Assembly: GCF_963583255.1 (NCBI RefSeq)
Contig: NC_084803.1
Location: 20,106,428-20,170,427, forward strand
Direction: 5' to 3'
Length of the DNA stretch: 64,000 bases
Source of the DNA: Pyrus communis
Lineage: Eukaryota; Streptophyta; Magnoliopsida; Rosales; Rosaceae
The translations under genes were made by a program, and so were the position numbers. This document shows positions 12,245 to 22,980 of the stretch, one piece after another (within the stretch, counting starts at the first letter, position 1; the number at the start of each line of letters is the position of its first letter). The notes beneath the pieces are model-generated. The model was not told the origin of the DNA, did not search any database, and saw nothing but the letters and a program-made list of their open reading frames with translations.

Positions 12245-13121
12245 GAATGTGTTCTATACTAGATGGACTGACAATTCATCGGAAGCTTCAATCGATCAAC
12301 TCTCAGCCTTCCAATTTAACAACGAGTATTACCTATGACGTAAGACACATTACATTACATATAATGTTTCATTTTCTTGTTGCAAAGTTATCTGCATAAT
12401 GAAAGTTTTAACACATCATTAGTAAATGGAAGAGATCTTATTTGTTTTCCCTTTGTATAATGACAGGATGATATGGTAGAATGGTGCGTCACGCTAACTT
12501 TTCTAGTGCGCTTGATTGCGTACATTGCAATTTTAAGTAAGATTTCGTCAAAATTTTAATTCAAACTGCTCATATTGACGACATTAACTGATGCAGTTTC
12601 ATCAACCATACATGTAATGCAGCACTGCTTGTGATTGTTGCATTCATGATACTGAAATACATAAACGAATACGAGGAGACAAGCGTAGAGGATGTAGGAG
12701 AAAGTGCTGAAACCGACCCATTACAGCCGGCAGGAAAGACAATGCCATCAACATATGGGACATGTGACGAGTGGGATATAGAATCAGGAAATTGCAGCAG
12801 CAACAGTAGTAATAGCAGCAATGCCGTAATTACGAGCTCCTCCGAGGACTTGCATGACGGGAAGATATGTGTGATTTGCTACACCGAGCAGAGGGATTGT
12901 TTTTTGGTTCCTTGTGGCCACTGTGCTACCTGCTATGATTGTGCACAAAGGTATGTCGAAAAAATTTCGAAATCTTTCAGATTTCGTATGTTGGTGTTCG
13001 ATTGAAATTTGGATATCTTATTAAAGATCTTACATATTCCAGGATTTTTTATGGGGAGACCAAGACATGTCCGATATGTCGAAGATTCATTCGGAAAGTA
13101 AGAAGATTATTTGCTGCGTAG
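12245..13121 (+). CDS. APD-like RING E3 ubiquitin ligase, C-terminal exons (5' end unclear)
   Basis: Four exons are readable: 12245-12339, 12467-12536, 12623-12950 and 13043-13121 (stop TAG). All junctions are GT-AG and keep frame, giving about 189 residues. They encode a short lumenal/extracellular tail, a hydrophobic segment (LTFLVRLIAYIAIL through LLVIVAFMIL), an acidic Ser/Asn-rich linker and a C3HC4 RING (CVIC, CGHC, CPIC). The arrangement of transmembrane segment then C-terminal RING, ending RKVRRLFAA, matches the plant APD1-4 (ABERRANT POLLEN DEVELOPMENT) family: membrane-bound ubiquitin ligases of the endomembrane system. Family members have a longer N-terminal ectodomain. Candidate pieces lie around 11630-11700 (donor AG/GTAATG), but I could not build a continuous frame upstream: an in-frame TGA lies just before 12245. 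Either upstream exons were missed or the gene is 5'-truncated. Confidence 0.75.
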
Positions 13122-13559
13122 AATAGGACTAATTAACCTCTTTCGAATTTCTATTAGTTTTTTTCTTCTTCTTTTATGTGAACAAACATTGTACTCTTAT
13201 AGAGATGACTAGTTAGACGCCCAAATTTCTTCATTTTTTTGGGCCAATTGAGGGACATAGACTGTCCCCCGGATTGTACATTAATTCAAAGATGGAAATA
13301 TAATTTATATTTCTATTTGTTAATCTGAACTATATATTCAAACAAGAATCTATTAGACCATTGTTTCATAATCGCAATATAGAATAATGTACCATAATCT
13401 TTGTTGAAACTAAATTCGCATACATCCTCGGACAGAGGCAATGTTCAATCGGAATTACCGATGAATTACTACAAGGGGTGAATGGGTTGATTGTGGGTGT
13501 GATTGAATTCGTATTGGACCTCCTATATACCTCCAGTGTTGGAGAATCAACCACTGGTG
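13122..13559 (+). other. 3' flank of the RING gene
   Basis: T-rich sequence after the stop codon, likely 3' UTR to about 13300, then unassigned DNA. No clear gene. Confidence 0.4.
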
Positions 13560-14096
13560 TAGTCCTAAGAAAGGAGTATGTATGATGTGTGCTTCATCGG
13601 AATACATCCTTGATAAAGGTGCATTGGTTTAGGCAAGATGCTTCTCCATTTCTACGCATAAACGAACAGCATGTAGAGAATACGAGTTAGGCATACAAAA
13701 TATGGGATTAAAGTGATCCTTCGATGATCAAAGAGAAGGGCCCGGATAAATACCTAGGCTAGGGTATTTATAGGGTTCTTGAGAGAGTAATCACCATTAA
13801 ATCAGGAGAATATCTAAGAGAGAATTAGGGTAAGATATCCAATCTTCCTAGGATTATGATTATATTGCGTAATCCCCAAGATATCCTAATATGACATGAA
13901 TTAGGGTTTCCTTACTTGGCAGATAAGTAATATCTTTAATGGGTTTAGAGCAAATGGAGTTGTGCCGGACTACCTTGGCATGTGGTAATCCGATCCGGAA
14001 TACCCATGTAGCTCTGGGCTCGCTCTAAAGGCTTTCCGATCATTCTAACCACCCTTAGTACCATGTGTCATGGTCCCAGAAAATTATGGTCCCACA
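13560..14096 (-). mobile_element. LTR-like remnant
   Basis: On the minus strand this has a promoter-like CCCTATAAATACCC (near 13765) and ends ...GGTCCCACA on the plus strand at 14096, reminiscent of an LTR in minus orientation. No primer site, polypurine tract or partner LTR was found. Confidence 0.3.
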
Positions 14097-14780
14097 AGTA
14101 ATCATAGTACTCTTGTATTCTTATAATCCTACAAATCCCTAATGCTTCATCAAGAATGAACGAGTGGAGCAATTAACCTTAGACAACATGTCATTGTTCG
14201 CAAGCTAAAGTGCAAGTATTGGTTAATCTGGAGGACATGCAAAGTGTGTTAGCAACCCAAAGGAAATAGTAGCTAATCCGGATGACATGAAAAGTGTGTT
14301 TGCAACTCCAGACGCGACAAAGCATAATTCCAAAGCGGAACATAAATTAGTTCCAATATGGAACAAGAACTGACTCCATTGCAGAGTAAAAGGTAACTTA
14401 CAATTTGCTTGTGCATATCAGTCCACTTTGTGGACTAAATTCCTCAAACATAATTGGACAACGAGGCTTATATAGTTGGAAAGCTACAAATGTTAGCTTT
14501 CCACAATACTTTACAGTTTATAATTTCAATCTTTAATGAAGAAAATATCGTTGTTTTACTATAAATAGTGCAAGCATAGATTTTCTGAGGATTTGCGTAG
14601 TTCACATTTTTAGGTTCAAACTCTGATGAGGGAAACAACTCAAAGGCCCATCCAATAGGTTAACAACCTTGGAATAAACCATGGTAGCGCTCCATGAGGT
14701 AAGTATTTTTTATTGCTTAATGTGTATTATATAATGATTAAATGTAGAATTTTACTGTAACACTTGGGATATATATGTAT
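14097..14780. repeat. Unassigned DNA with a short direct repeat
   Basis: Two related copies of a roughly 55-bp segment follow each other at about 14218-14266 and 14268-14312 (shared core: GACATG-AAAGTGTGTT-GCAAC). The rest shows nothing recognisable. Confidence 0.4.
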
Positions 14781-14910
14781 AGGAAATTGTTATTAACACT
14801 TCAAAAAAATCTCATTTGGCACTTCAAACTTTCTATATTTAGAAAGAAAAAAAAAATACACTTATGAAAAGTGTAAAATGAGATTTTTAGAGTGTTAATA
14901 ACATTTCCCT
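14781..14910. mobile_element. Palindromic MITE, 130 bp
   Basis: The left arm starts AGGAAATTGTTATTAACACT. The right end, reverse complemented, starts AGGGAAATGTTATTAACACT, and the match goes on through AAAATCTCATTT. The whole element can fold as one hairpin. The superfamily is not clear and no convincing target duplication was seen. Confidence 0.7.
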
Positions 14911-14936
14911 ATGTGTGTGTGCGCGCGCGCGTACAC
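14911..14936. repeat. Alternating GT/GC microsatellite
   Basis: ATGTGTGTGTGCGCGCGCGC followed by GTACAC: an unbroken purine-pyrimidine alternation directly abutting the hairpin MITE. Such tracts can adopt Z-DNA. Confidence 0.9.
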
Positions 14937-15033
14937 TTGTGTGGTAGTATTTAGAACTATATTATGTAGCTTTTTATGAATTATAGAGTATTGTTATTAT
15001 AGATATTCTATTGGAATAATTGTTTTTGAGTTA

Positions 15034-15429
15034 GAGAAAATTGTAGCAATGGTCTCTCAACTAAAAATTCATGACCACTAATTCCATACCTCAACAAAAT
15101 GTGCATCTATAGTCCATTTCGTCAACCTTGTTAGAATTCCGTCAAAATGACTCATGTTGGAAGTATCATTGCTACAATTTGGTTAATTTTAAGGAATCAT
15201 TGCTCTAATTGTGTTACAGTTGAGGGACCATTTCTCCACTTGAGTTAAAGTTGAGGGACCGATACTACAATTTTCTCATTTGGTTTTCCATATTTGCATC
15301 TTAATTCAGCCTCACTTGTGTGGCACATGATTCATTTTGATGGAAGTTCTAACAGAGTTATTAATTTTTAGTTGAAAGGCCATTACTCCAATTGAATTAA
15401 AGTTGATGGACTATTGCTACAATTTCCTC
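15034..15429. mobile_element. Mutator-like MITE with 9-bp target duplication
   Basis: 396 bp. The left end reads GAGAAAATTGTAGCAATGG. The right end, reverse complemented, reads GAGGAAATTGTAGCAATAG, and similarity continues into TCAACT. The 9-mer TTTGAGTTA flanks both sides (15025-15033 and 15430-15438), as expected of the Mutator superfamily. The inside holds degenerate copies of the terminal motif (GTTGAGGGACCAT...). There is no coding capacity. Confidence 0.75.
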
Positions 15430-15615
15430 TTTGAGTTATATGTGGAAAAAATCCTAAACTTTTCTACTTCTTCTCGATCATCACAACAGTGAATCACAAA
15501 TTACAAACCGATCTGCTCATAGATCTTCGGTGATATGTGTAGCCTAGAAATATTGAGTAAGCAGCTTTAAATAGAGGTGTAATGATGGGAATCGGAGAGT
15601 ATTTTAACTCTCTTA

Positions 15616-17624
15616 GACCATCTCCAATGATGACTTATAACCTAAAATTTCCCCCTTTTTCCCCCCCAAAATCCACTCTAACCCATGACCCAAAATTAAC
15701 CTAAAGCCTAAAACTCATTTGAGGGTCAAATACCAGCCCAGTTTTAAGCCACAAACCAAAATGGGCCCACCAACTGAGATTGAAACTGGGGCTGTGAAGC
15801 CCAATTCCCTTTCCCGACTCGCCCACGTGCTACACTCGTGAGGCACTTCAGCCAGCCGATAGCCCCACATGGGGGTGTTCCCTCAGCAATCAATCCAAAA
15901 AGCAGCCCAACGGCTACTTTTTATAATCCAACGGTGACGTTTAACTGGGCCGTTGGTTAATCCAACGGTCCAGGTTCAAATTTTTTTTTTTTTTTTTAGT
16001 TTTATATGTATGTATTTATTGAATCCAATGGCTTAGATCAAATATAATTAAATATAACGGTAAAAAAAAAAGGTCGAACAGTCCAAATTTAAATCCAACG
16101 GCTAGAATAATTTTAAAAAATTATTTAACTTAAAATTCAACCAAAAACTCTATAAATACCTATGTATTTGTTCAAACATCCATACAAAACTCACTTTTCT
16201 CCTACAATTCTTCCAATTTTTCTTTATACCATTTATTCTCATTTCCAGAATTTTCAAGATGGCAAAAGAGCATGTTAGAGGTCGTAATTGGACCTTTGAC
16301 GAAGATATTGCTTTATGTTTGGCATGGATTTCGATTAGCGAAGATGGTGTCGTCGGCACCAATCAAAATAGAAAGGTTTTATGGGGTAAAATCGTTGATA
16401 AGTTCCATGAAAACTCCAACGCCGGTCGAAGGGAAGTTGGTGGTGTTTATGATCAGTGGAAGATTATCAACAAATCGTGCACTTTGTGGAAAAGGAAGCT
16501 TGGAGAGAGCCATGGTTGACATGCCTAGTGGAAGGGGGGCCTCAGAAATTGTGAGTTTATTTGTTGATATTTTAGTTGTCATGTACATAATTGTATTTTG
16601 CAACTAATTGTTTTTATGTATTTATTGCATAGGGTGACAAAGCAATGGCAATTTACAGGACAAGAACTACACCAAAAAATCAAGCTTTTAAGTTGCATCA
16701 TGCTTGGAACATCCTTAAGGATTGTCCGAGGTGGGGAACCAATGCGAACCAATAATATGGAAGATTATTTCATAATGAAGCCCCACCCCCAAATGATGTC
16801 AATGAAGGTGTGAATTTTGCTGACAATGAAGGTGTCGAACAAATGACCCCAACTTCTTCTTTTGCAAGGCCCCCAAGTAGAGATAAGCAAAAGGAAGCAA
16901 AGAGAAAAGGGAAGTCTCAAGATCCGACACGTGCACAATTTGCTAGCGAAATGGCAATAATGAACGAAAACCAGTGTCGTTGGCAAGAAGAATCGGCCCA
17001 AATGCTTTTGGCCATGAAGGAAGAAGGGGATAGGGAGCAAGAAAGGTACGAAACTAATTTGATAATGGAGGACCTCGACAAATACACTCCAGAGAGGAAA
17101 AGATACTTACGTGGTAAGCAAAAGGAAATTTTACGAAGGAATGGCACAAGAAGTATATTTCAAGATGATGATTCATCTCAAGACAATCACCCAAGTCCAT
17201 CACCAAGTCAAGATGGTGGATATCATTATTAAGTTTATGTAGTCTATGAGTTTTCGATTGTATTAAGTTTATATGGTTTATTAGTTGTCTTTTTTATTTT
17301 TTAAGTTTATGTGGTTTATTAAATGTCGTTGGTATTAAGTTTATGTGGTTTATCTTGATTTTCATATATTGATTTAGTGATTTTTCAAAATTTATCGGAA
17401 TTTAAATATTTTTAGGTTAAAATGTTCATAAAATTAATTTAGGATAGTCTACATAATTTTTTTTTTTTTTTTTTTTTTTTGAAAAATAGCCCTAATTCAT
17501 TATTTGATAATCTGGGGCTAAAATTTTAGGCTAGAAGATTGGAGTAGAAAAGCTGTTTCTGGGCTAAAACCTAAATTTTCTAGGCTAAATATTTTTAGGT
17601 TCTAGGTTACTATTAGAGATGGTC
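15616..17624 (+). mobile_element. PIF/Harbinger element carrying only ORF1
   Basis: 2,009 bp. Terminal inverted repeats: the left end begins GACCATCTCCAATGATGACT and the right end, reverse complemented, begins GACCATCTCTAATAGTAACC, with similarity extending to about 35 bp. The trinucleotide TTA flanks both ends (15613-15615 and 17625-17627), the target preference of PIF/Harbinger. It encodes a Myb/SANT-like ORF1 but no DDE transposase, so it is non-autonomous. Confidence 0.85.
16259..17232 (+). pseudogene. Harbinger ORF1: Myb/SANT-like DNA-binding protein, broken
   Basis: The start ATG at 16259 opens a trihelix/Myb-like domain (GRNWTFDEDIALCLAW, then KVLWGKIVDKFHEN). Databases often label such proteins 'glutathione S-transferase T3-like' or NAM-associated. 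A second exon starts after an AG near 16633 (MAIYRTRTTPKNQAFKLHHAW), followed by a basic, Glu-rich coiled-coil tail (EMAIMNENQCRW, RQEER-type repeats) to a stop at 17230. In active Harbinger elements ORF1 binds the terminal repeats and brings the transposase to them in the nucleus. Here the first exon shifts frame near 16500 and a TAA sits at 16753, so it is not functional as read. The location inside a TTA-flanked inverted-repeat element explains the gene. Confidence 0.8.
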
Positions 17625-17627
17625 TTA

Positions 17628-18845
17628 TAAATACGAGGTAGAGCAGAAGAATTTGGAAAGGAAAAAGAGAGAGAGAGTCAAGAGAAAAATAGTGGCTGAA
17701 GTGTTCATCTGTTCAAAAGGTTAAAGTTTGATTTGTTTGATTTTTCCATTTTCATACAATTTCATATTTGATGTTTTTTAGTTGAATTTTTACTTTTGCA
17801 TCAAAATTAAAAATTGTTTGATTTCCATTGAAACTAAGAGATCAAGTGGGAAGTAAGAAACAAACCAATTTTTCAAATCTGAGTTGTTTAATTTTTAGTT
17901 TTAATCTGGGCTTTGTAATTCTTAGTCAATGATATGATGTTAAGGTATGATTTTGAGCCTTAACGAAGAGATGGAGATGTCACTTTTCTTTTTCTGGAAA
18001 CACGTTTTGACAAAATACTACAACTTTGCTTTTTCTGGAAATTTATGTCCATGAGCCTTACTTTGGCTTTTGTTTTCTCTTAATTCATTTCACATTTTTA
18101 AGGGTTTTTTATGTCCTTGAAACTAGACACGACAAGGAACAAAACCCATTTGACTCCATCAAATTCGGTCAAGATTTGCTATGAAAAAAAAGGTATTGAA
18201 ACTGTGAAAAAATTCTGAATGTCTGCAGATTTTCGGCAAAAAACAGTCTATGAACCCAACTTTTGAGCTCGATTATGTTTTCCTCTTAAATCTGTTTTAA
18301 GTCATTTTTGTTGGGAACCAGGTACGACAAACTTTAAAATTAAGGTAATTTCATCTATTTTCATGGAGTTTTGAGGGGTGAAAACAAGGTCACAAAATGG
18401 GGTCTCGAACTTGGATTATTAAGAGTTGGTGACATAGAAGTTGGTTAAAGTTTGGTAAATTTTCGTTGAGCGGGAATTGAGTTTGTATATGTTCTAGGCT
18501 TGGGAATGGATCCAGACAGTTTGGAGGTTTATGTTGATATTTTAGCTAAGCGAACATGAGGTAGGGATCTTAATTCCCGATGATAGGTCTATATCATGTT
18601 TAATCTTTGTGATACAGTAGTATTATTCCAAATATAGTAGTAATGAATTCTTTGTGCTGAATGTTGAATCATTCTTCTGATGATGGTTATATTATGGATT
18701 GATATATTTCCTCCTAACGTATTACTATAGGTTGCTTGATGTTTAAGTTAAAATTATAGTTGTGGTGCATTGATGAATGATTGATTTTGTGAACATTTAG
18801 GCTTAGATATGTTAAGTTTGTGCAGCTGATACCTTGAATTTTCAT
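17628..18845. other. Unassigned DNA
   Basis: T-rich sequence with a GA-rich stretch at 17660-17690. I see no gene, RNA or repeat structure that I can support. It might be 5' sequence of the LINE that follows. Confidence 0.4.
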
Positions 18846-19219
18846 GTAGCATTAAATATGGTGTGTATAGATTTGAAAAAAGCATATGATAGGGTCCCAA
18901 GAGATATTCTTTGGAGGATTTTAGAGAAGGAAAAAGTATGAGTAGCATATATCCAAGCTATAAAGGATATGTATGATGGAGTAAGGACTGTCGTAAAAAT
19001 TCATGAAAGACAAACCGAAAATTTTCCCATAACTGTAGGGTTACATCAAGGCTCATCTTCAAGTCCTTACCTTTTTGCATTGGTAATAGATGAGTTAACG
19101 AGACATATCCAAGATGATATTCCTTGGTGTATACTTTTTGCATACAATATAGTGTTGATAGATGAAACTCATGAGGGAATAAATGCAAAGTTTAACATTT
19201 GGCCGGAAGTGTTGGAATC

Positions 19220-19761
19220 TGTTGATGCACAAAATCGGCGAGGACTTTGGTACAACAGAAAGTGAGAGGTTTATGACCTTCGCTAGGTTGCTCTGGTCAT
19301 TAGTGTGGATAAGTATGTAAATGAATAGAGATAGGGAAACAAACAACACAAGATGTACGTGGTTCACCCAGATTGGCTACGTCAACGGAGTAGAGAAGTT
19401 CTACGTCAACGGAGTAGAGAAGTTCTCATTAGTTGTGAAGGGTTTACACAAATACATAGGTTCAAGCTCTCTTTTAGTGAGTTTTAGTGAATAGTTTAGT
19501 ACAAATGACATTAGAGATTATTGTGGGAGAATGATCCCCTTTTATAGAAGAGAGTTTCTAGCTTTGTTCTGACATTGACACGTGTCGTGTTGTGATTGGC
19601 CTCTGATATCGACACGTGTCGCGCTGTGATTGGCTTCTAATACCGACATGTGTCGTGTTGTGATTGGCCTCCTGGTTGGAGGAAAAGTCTTGTGGGTCCT
19701 TGACAGTATGTTGTTGACCGGTGCTTAGTAGTTTTGGAATTGGTCAAGTATGGTACAAACA
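19220..19761 (-). mobile_element. Solo LTR, 542 bp, TSD GAATC
   Basis: Starts TGTTGATGCAC and ends GGTACAAACA. The 5-bp GAATC duplication is at 19215-19219 and 19762-19766. Removing it rejoins the LINE frame around a single GAATC. The minus strand has a TATA-like CTATAAAAGG near 19540. A 24-bp unit is duplicated at 19378-19424, and a 34-bp unit is tripled at 19569-19670. There is no internal region, so it probably arose by LTR-LTR recombination. Confidence 0.88.
19569..19670. repeat. Three 34-bp tandem repeats with GACACGTGTC palindrome
   Basis: Units 19569-19602, 19603-19636 and 19637-19670. Each begins CT[G/A]A and contains GACA[C/T]GTGTCG followed by GTGATTGGC. The first two carry the perfect palindrome GACACGTGTC (a CACGTG/ACGT core) or a one-base variant. 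The CACGTG core is that of plant bZIP/bHLH sites. It lies upstream of the LTR's TATA on the minus strand. Confidence 0.9.
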
Positions 19762-19996
19762 GAATCTAAAAATTTTCGCCAAAGTAGGTCAAAGACAAAG
19801 TATATGGAGTGCAAGTACAATGGGAACAGAGGTTCAAATGAGTTAGGAGTGAGGATTGAGGATCAAGAAGTACCAAAGAACGATCGCTTTCACTATCTTG
19901 GATCTATTTTGCAAAAGAACGGAGAATTGGATGGAGACCTCAATCATAGAATACAAACTGGATGGATGAAATGGAAGAGTGCATTGGAAAACTTTT

Positions 19997-20144
19997 AAGG
20001 AAAACTAACAAAAAGTTCAAAAAAACTTTGGTTTTAATGAAAAATGACAAATAAAGGTGTAGTGAATAGTACCAGGAAAAGGTAAAAATGTGGCTTTTCG
20101 TTAAAAGTAAATAGTACCGGGAGTGTTTCGTTAAAACTCCCTAA
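19997..20144. mobile_element. Small MITE, copy 1
   Basis: About 148 bp inserted in the LINE. The ends are AAGGAAAACTAACAAAAAG and (reverse complemented) TTAGGGAGTTTTAACGAAA. The internal phrase AGTGAATAGTACC and its mirror AAATAGTACCGGG are typical of the family. A second copy in the opposite orientation is at 54565-54713. Confidence 0.7.
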
Positions 20145-20365
20145 ATTTTATAGGACGGCAATAAAGCCAATAATGTTTTATGGTACGAATGTTGGGTGAT
20201 GAAGTATCAACATGTACACACAATGAGTGTAGCAAAGATGAGAATGTTTCGTTGGATGTGTAGGCACACGAGAAAGGACAAAATTAGGAACGAGGATATT
20301 TGAGGTAAATTAAGAGTAGCCGAAATTGAAGATAAAATGAGAGAAAAAGATCTAAAAATGGTTTT

Positions 20366-20954
20366 GGACAATCGAAAGTGTATTTCATTTCGCACTTCCT
20401 TGAGTTTAGCAGCTCTTGTATCGACATCGGTAGCATTCACAGCTGATTCGTTTGAACCAAACCGTAAAAGTGATTATGAGCTGTAGAAGTGCATTATGAA
20501 CTAGGTAGCTTTTAGGATATGACATTGGGTTACAAGACTAGTCTTCATGAAAGGTAACATAGAAGAGGGCTAATTCAGATGGAGCAAACTTTTCTTTGCT
20601 TGGTTCATGGATGGCCCTGTTTCTAATTTTTGTTGGAAGGAAGTTCACTCATCCGATTAAGGTAATTTTCCAATTGATTTAGTTGTATAAAAGTGGGAAA
20701 AAAAAAATCCCTTTTCATCTCTGTAATCGTTCGAGAGTAGTGCTCATGGCATTTTGTAATGAATTGTCCTTCAATTTAAAGGATGATTGACGACAAGTTT
20801 ATGTTCACGTTCAACTCTCTGCCTGAAGATGACCTTGATTTAGAAGCTTGAGCAACAGAAGTTAACTAAAGAAAGAATCTTATGGTAGATAATACTATAA
20901 AAACCTCTATAAGTGTTGCAAACCATGCATATAATTTCAATTGAAAGGAACAAC
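20366..20954. other. Unassigned DNA
   Basis: Between the LINE fragment and the truncated gypsy LTR. No gene or repeat recognised. Confidence 0.4.
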
Positions 20955-21386
20955 CTCTTTGATGAACAATTGTGTGGATTTTTTCAAGGATTTGACGAAG
21001 AACGAAGAGAGCTTTCTTAGTCCTTCAGGATTCTTGGGAATTTGGGAGGTTGGATGCTTGAAAGCTTTAAAGTTCATAGCTTCAAGGATTTTGGGCAATT
21101 CTCTTTCAATTTGGGAATAGAGAAATGTATATGTGAATTGGTGAAATGAAATGAATGAAATTGGCTTCTACTTATAAAAATTTTAAAGGCCTAATTTTGA
21201 ATATAATATTAAGATGAAATAAATCATTTCTACCAAGTGTTGACAAGTGTCCTTTTGATGACTCATACGATTTTTTTTCAATTTTTCATTGAGTCACACG
21301 CTACGTGTAAAATTTATGTGACACGTGAACGTTGAAATTTTAATGCATTAGTTAATATTTGTTTCATCGAAATTTTGATGTCTACA
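20955..21386 (-). mobile_element. 3' LTR of Tat-like element, truncated
   Basis: Aligns along its length with the distal part of the LTR at 33677-34440 (shared: TCCTTCAGGATTCTTGGGAA, GATGACTCATACGATTTTTT, ending GATGTCTACA). About 330 bp of the other LTR, including its TGTAAACACG end, is missing. The adjacent AATGCCTCCAC (21387-21397) is the reverse of the polypurine tract. Confidence 0.85.
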
Positions 21387-21399
21387 AATGCCTCCACTT

Positions 21400-22980
21400 C
21401 AATGCGCGTCGTATACATGTGTTTGTCATGTGTAGAAGAAGGGTTTTGAAGTCCCTTAATGTAGATTCTGATCCAAGAATCGTCGAGGCTTGATCTTGAA
21501 TTGGGCTGAAAGTTTCTTCAAGGGTCGTCGGGGCTTGATCTTGAATTCGGTTGGAAGATTTTTTGGTTTCCTCCAATTGTTGATCTTTCACAGGCTTAAT
21601 CTTGAACTAGGCTGGAAGGTTTTCTGGTTTCCTCTAAAGGTCTAAACTTACTCCTTTTAACTGGAGTTGAATTTGATTCAAGGGTGGTGGACACTTGATC
21701 ATGAATTGGACTTATGATTTCTTCAAAGGTTATCAAGGCTTGATCTTGAATTTAAATGGGACCACGAGCGGTTTCACCTGGCAAGTGAGATTCAACTTTG
21801 TTGAGGATGAATCAACATATGCAGCTATTGTGTTTGTTGATTATCCACAAACTTGATGTTTCATTGTCACTCGTCTTATCTGTTCTCCAGGTAGATGTGG
21901 TATCTTCTCTAGAAGTACATCAGCAGTTGAAGGTGAGTACTCGAGAACGATGCTAGGTAAGCAATCAGGGAAGGGGTTCCAGATGGTCGATTCCTGACTA
22001 GAAGCTTGATTCCAAGTGCCAATTGATTGTTCTCCTTCTCATTGTCATGTAGGTAAGAACAAGGACAAAGAAAATGACAGGGAGAAAGCATGATATGAGA
22101 TACTTTTACTTTTGAAGAAGCAATGGTGATTTGATGGAGTTGCACAGTGAGGCTTTGCTCTTTGGCAACAGTGCCAGCGAAAGGTTGTTGAGGCTTCTCG
22201 AGCTCTTTGATTAGAACAACGATGTCGAGCTTGGATTTGACTTAAACTCATATGTCTGGATTATGAGGTTATGCAGGGAAGGGCGTCGTGTTATAGTGAC
22301 GTATTCCAGCTCATCATTGATCCTTCTACATCAATCTCTTGCATAGTAGAAATGGTGCACAACCTTTGCATTTGAATGGTCCTTCAAAGCATCATTTCTC
22401 AGTGACTCATCCATGTTTGGCAGTTAAGAGAAACAGAAGGTAAGCAACCAGGCAAAGGTTTCGGGCAATCAATTCCAGATAGGAAGTTTGATTTCAAGTT
22501 ATGACTGATTGCTTTCTTTCTCCTTGTCCTGCAGGCAAAAGCAAGGGCAGAGGAAAGGACAAGGAAAAAGCATGATATAAGATACCTTTGCTTGATGATA
22601 TGAGATACGTTTGCTCTTGAAAAAGTAGCGAATGAATCAGCACATGTATTTGTTACACTTATCTCCATGTGTTTCGATGTATCATTTTCACTTACCTCAT
22701 CTATTATCCAGATAGATGTGGTATCTTATTTGGAAGTACATCAACAGTTAAAGATGAGTACTTGAGAGCAATGTTGGGTAAACAATCAGGGAAGGGGGTT
22801 TTAGGTAGTCAATTCTAAATTGAAAGGTTGATTCCAAGTGTCGGCTGATTACTCTCTTTCTCCTTGTCCTGTAGGGAAGAACAAGAACAAAGAAAATGAC
22901 AGGGAGAAAGCATGTTATAAGATATTCTTGCTTTCAACCGTGATGATATGAAATACTTTTGCTCTGGTGTGACTTAGTTG
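21400..22980. repeat. Degenerate repeat modules in the 3' region of the gypsy element
   Basis: Three related modules of about 200-270 bp at roughly 21890-22110, 22415-22625 and 22710-22975. Shared landmarks are GTAAGCAA-CAGG-AA-GG, CTCCTTGTCCTG-AGG and GACAGGGAGAAAGCATG. The 21440-21760 part repeats GGCTTGATCTTGAATT every 60-70 bp. No coding frame covers them. Confidence 0.75.

Larger units (their letters stand above)
18846..20365 (+). pseudogene. LINE reverse transcriptase fragment, interrupted
   Basis: Non-LTR retrotransposon RT on the plus strand. It starts in the palm (VCIDLKKAYDRVPRDILW at 18860), goes on through LHQGSSSSPYLFALVIDEL (19040-19100), where FADD is decayed to FAYN, and breaks at 19219 where a 542-bp LTR has inserted. 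It resumes at 19767 ([33 protein letters not shown]) to 19996, where a small MITE intervenes, and ends with TAIKPIMFYGT and RMFRWMCRHTRKDKIRNEDI (20150-20330). The frame is broken by stops and there is no 5' ORF or poly(A) tail. Such elements copy themselves by target-primed reverse transcription in the nucleus; this one is dead. Confidence 0.85.

Noticed and set aside
21890..22980. CRISPR-like array
   Set aside because: Repeat modules are long, diverged and not regularly spaced by unique spacers; the DNA is eukaryotic.
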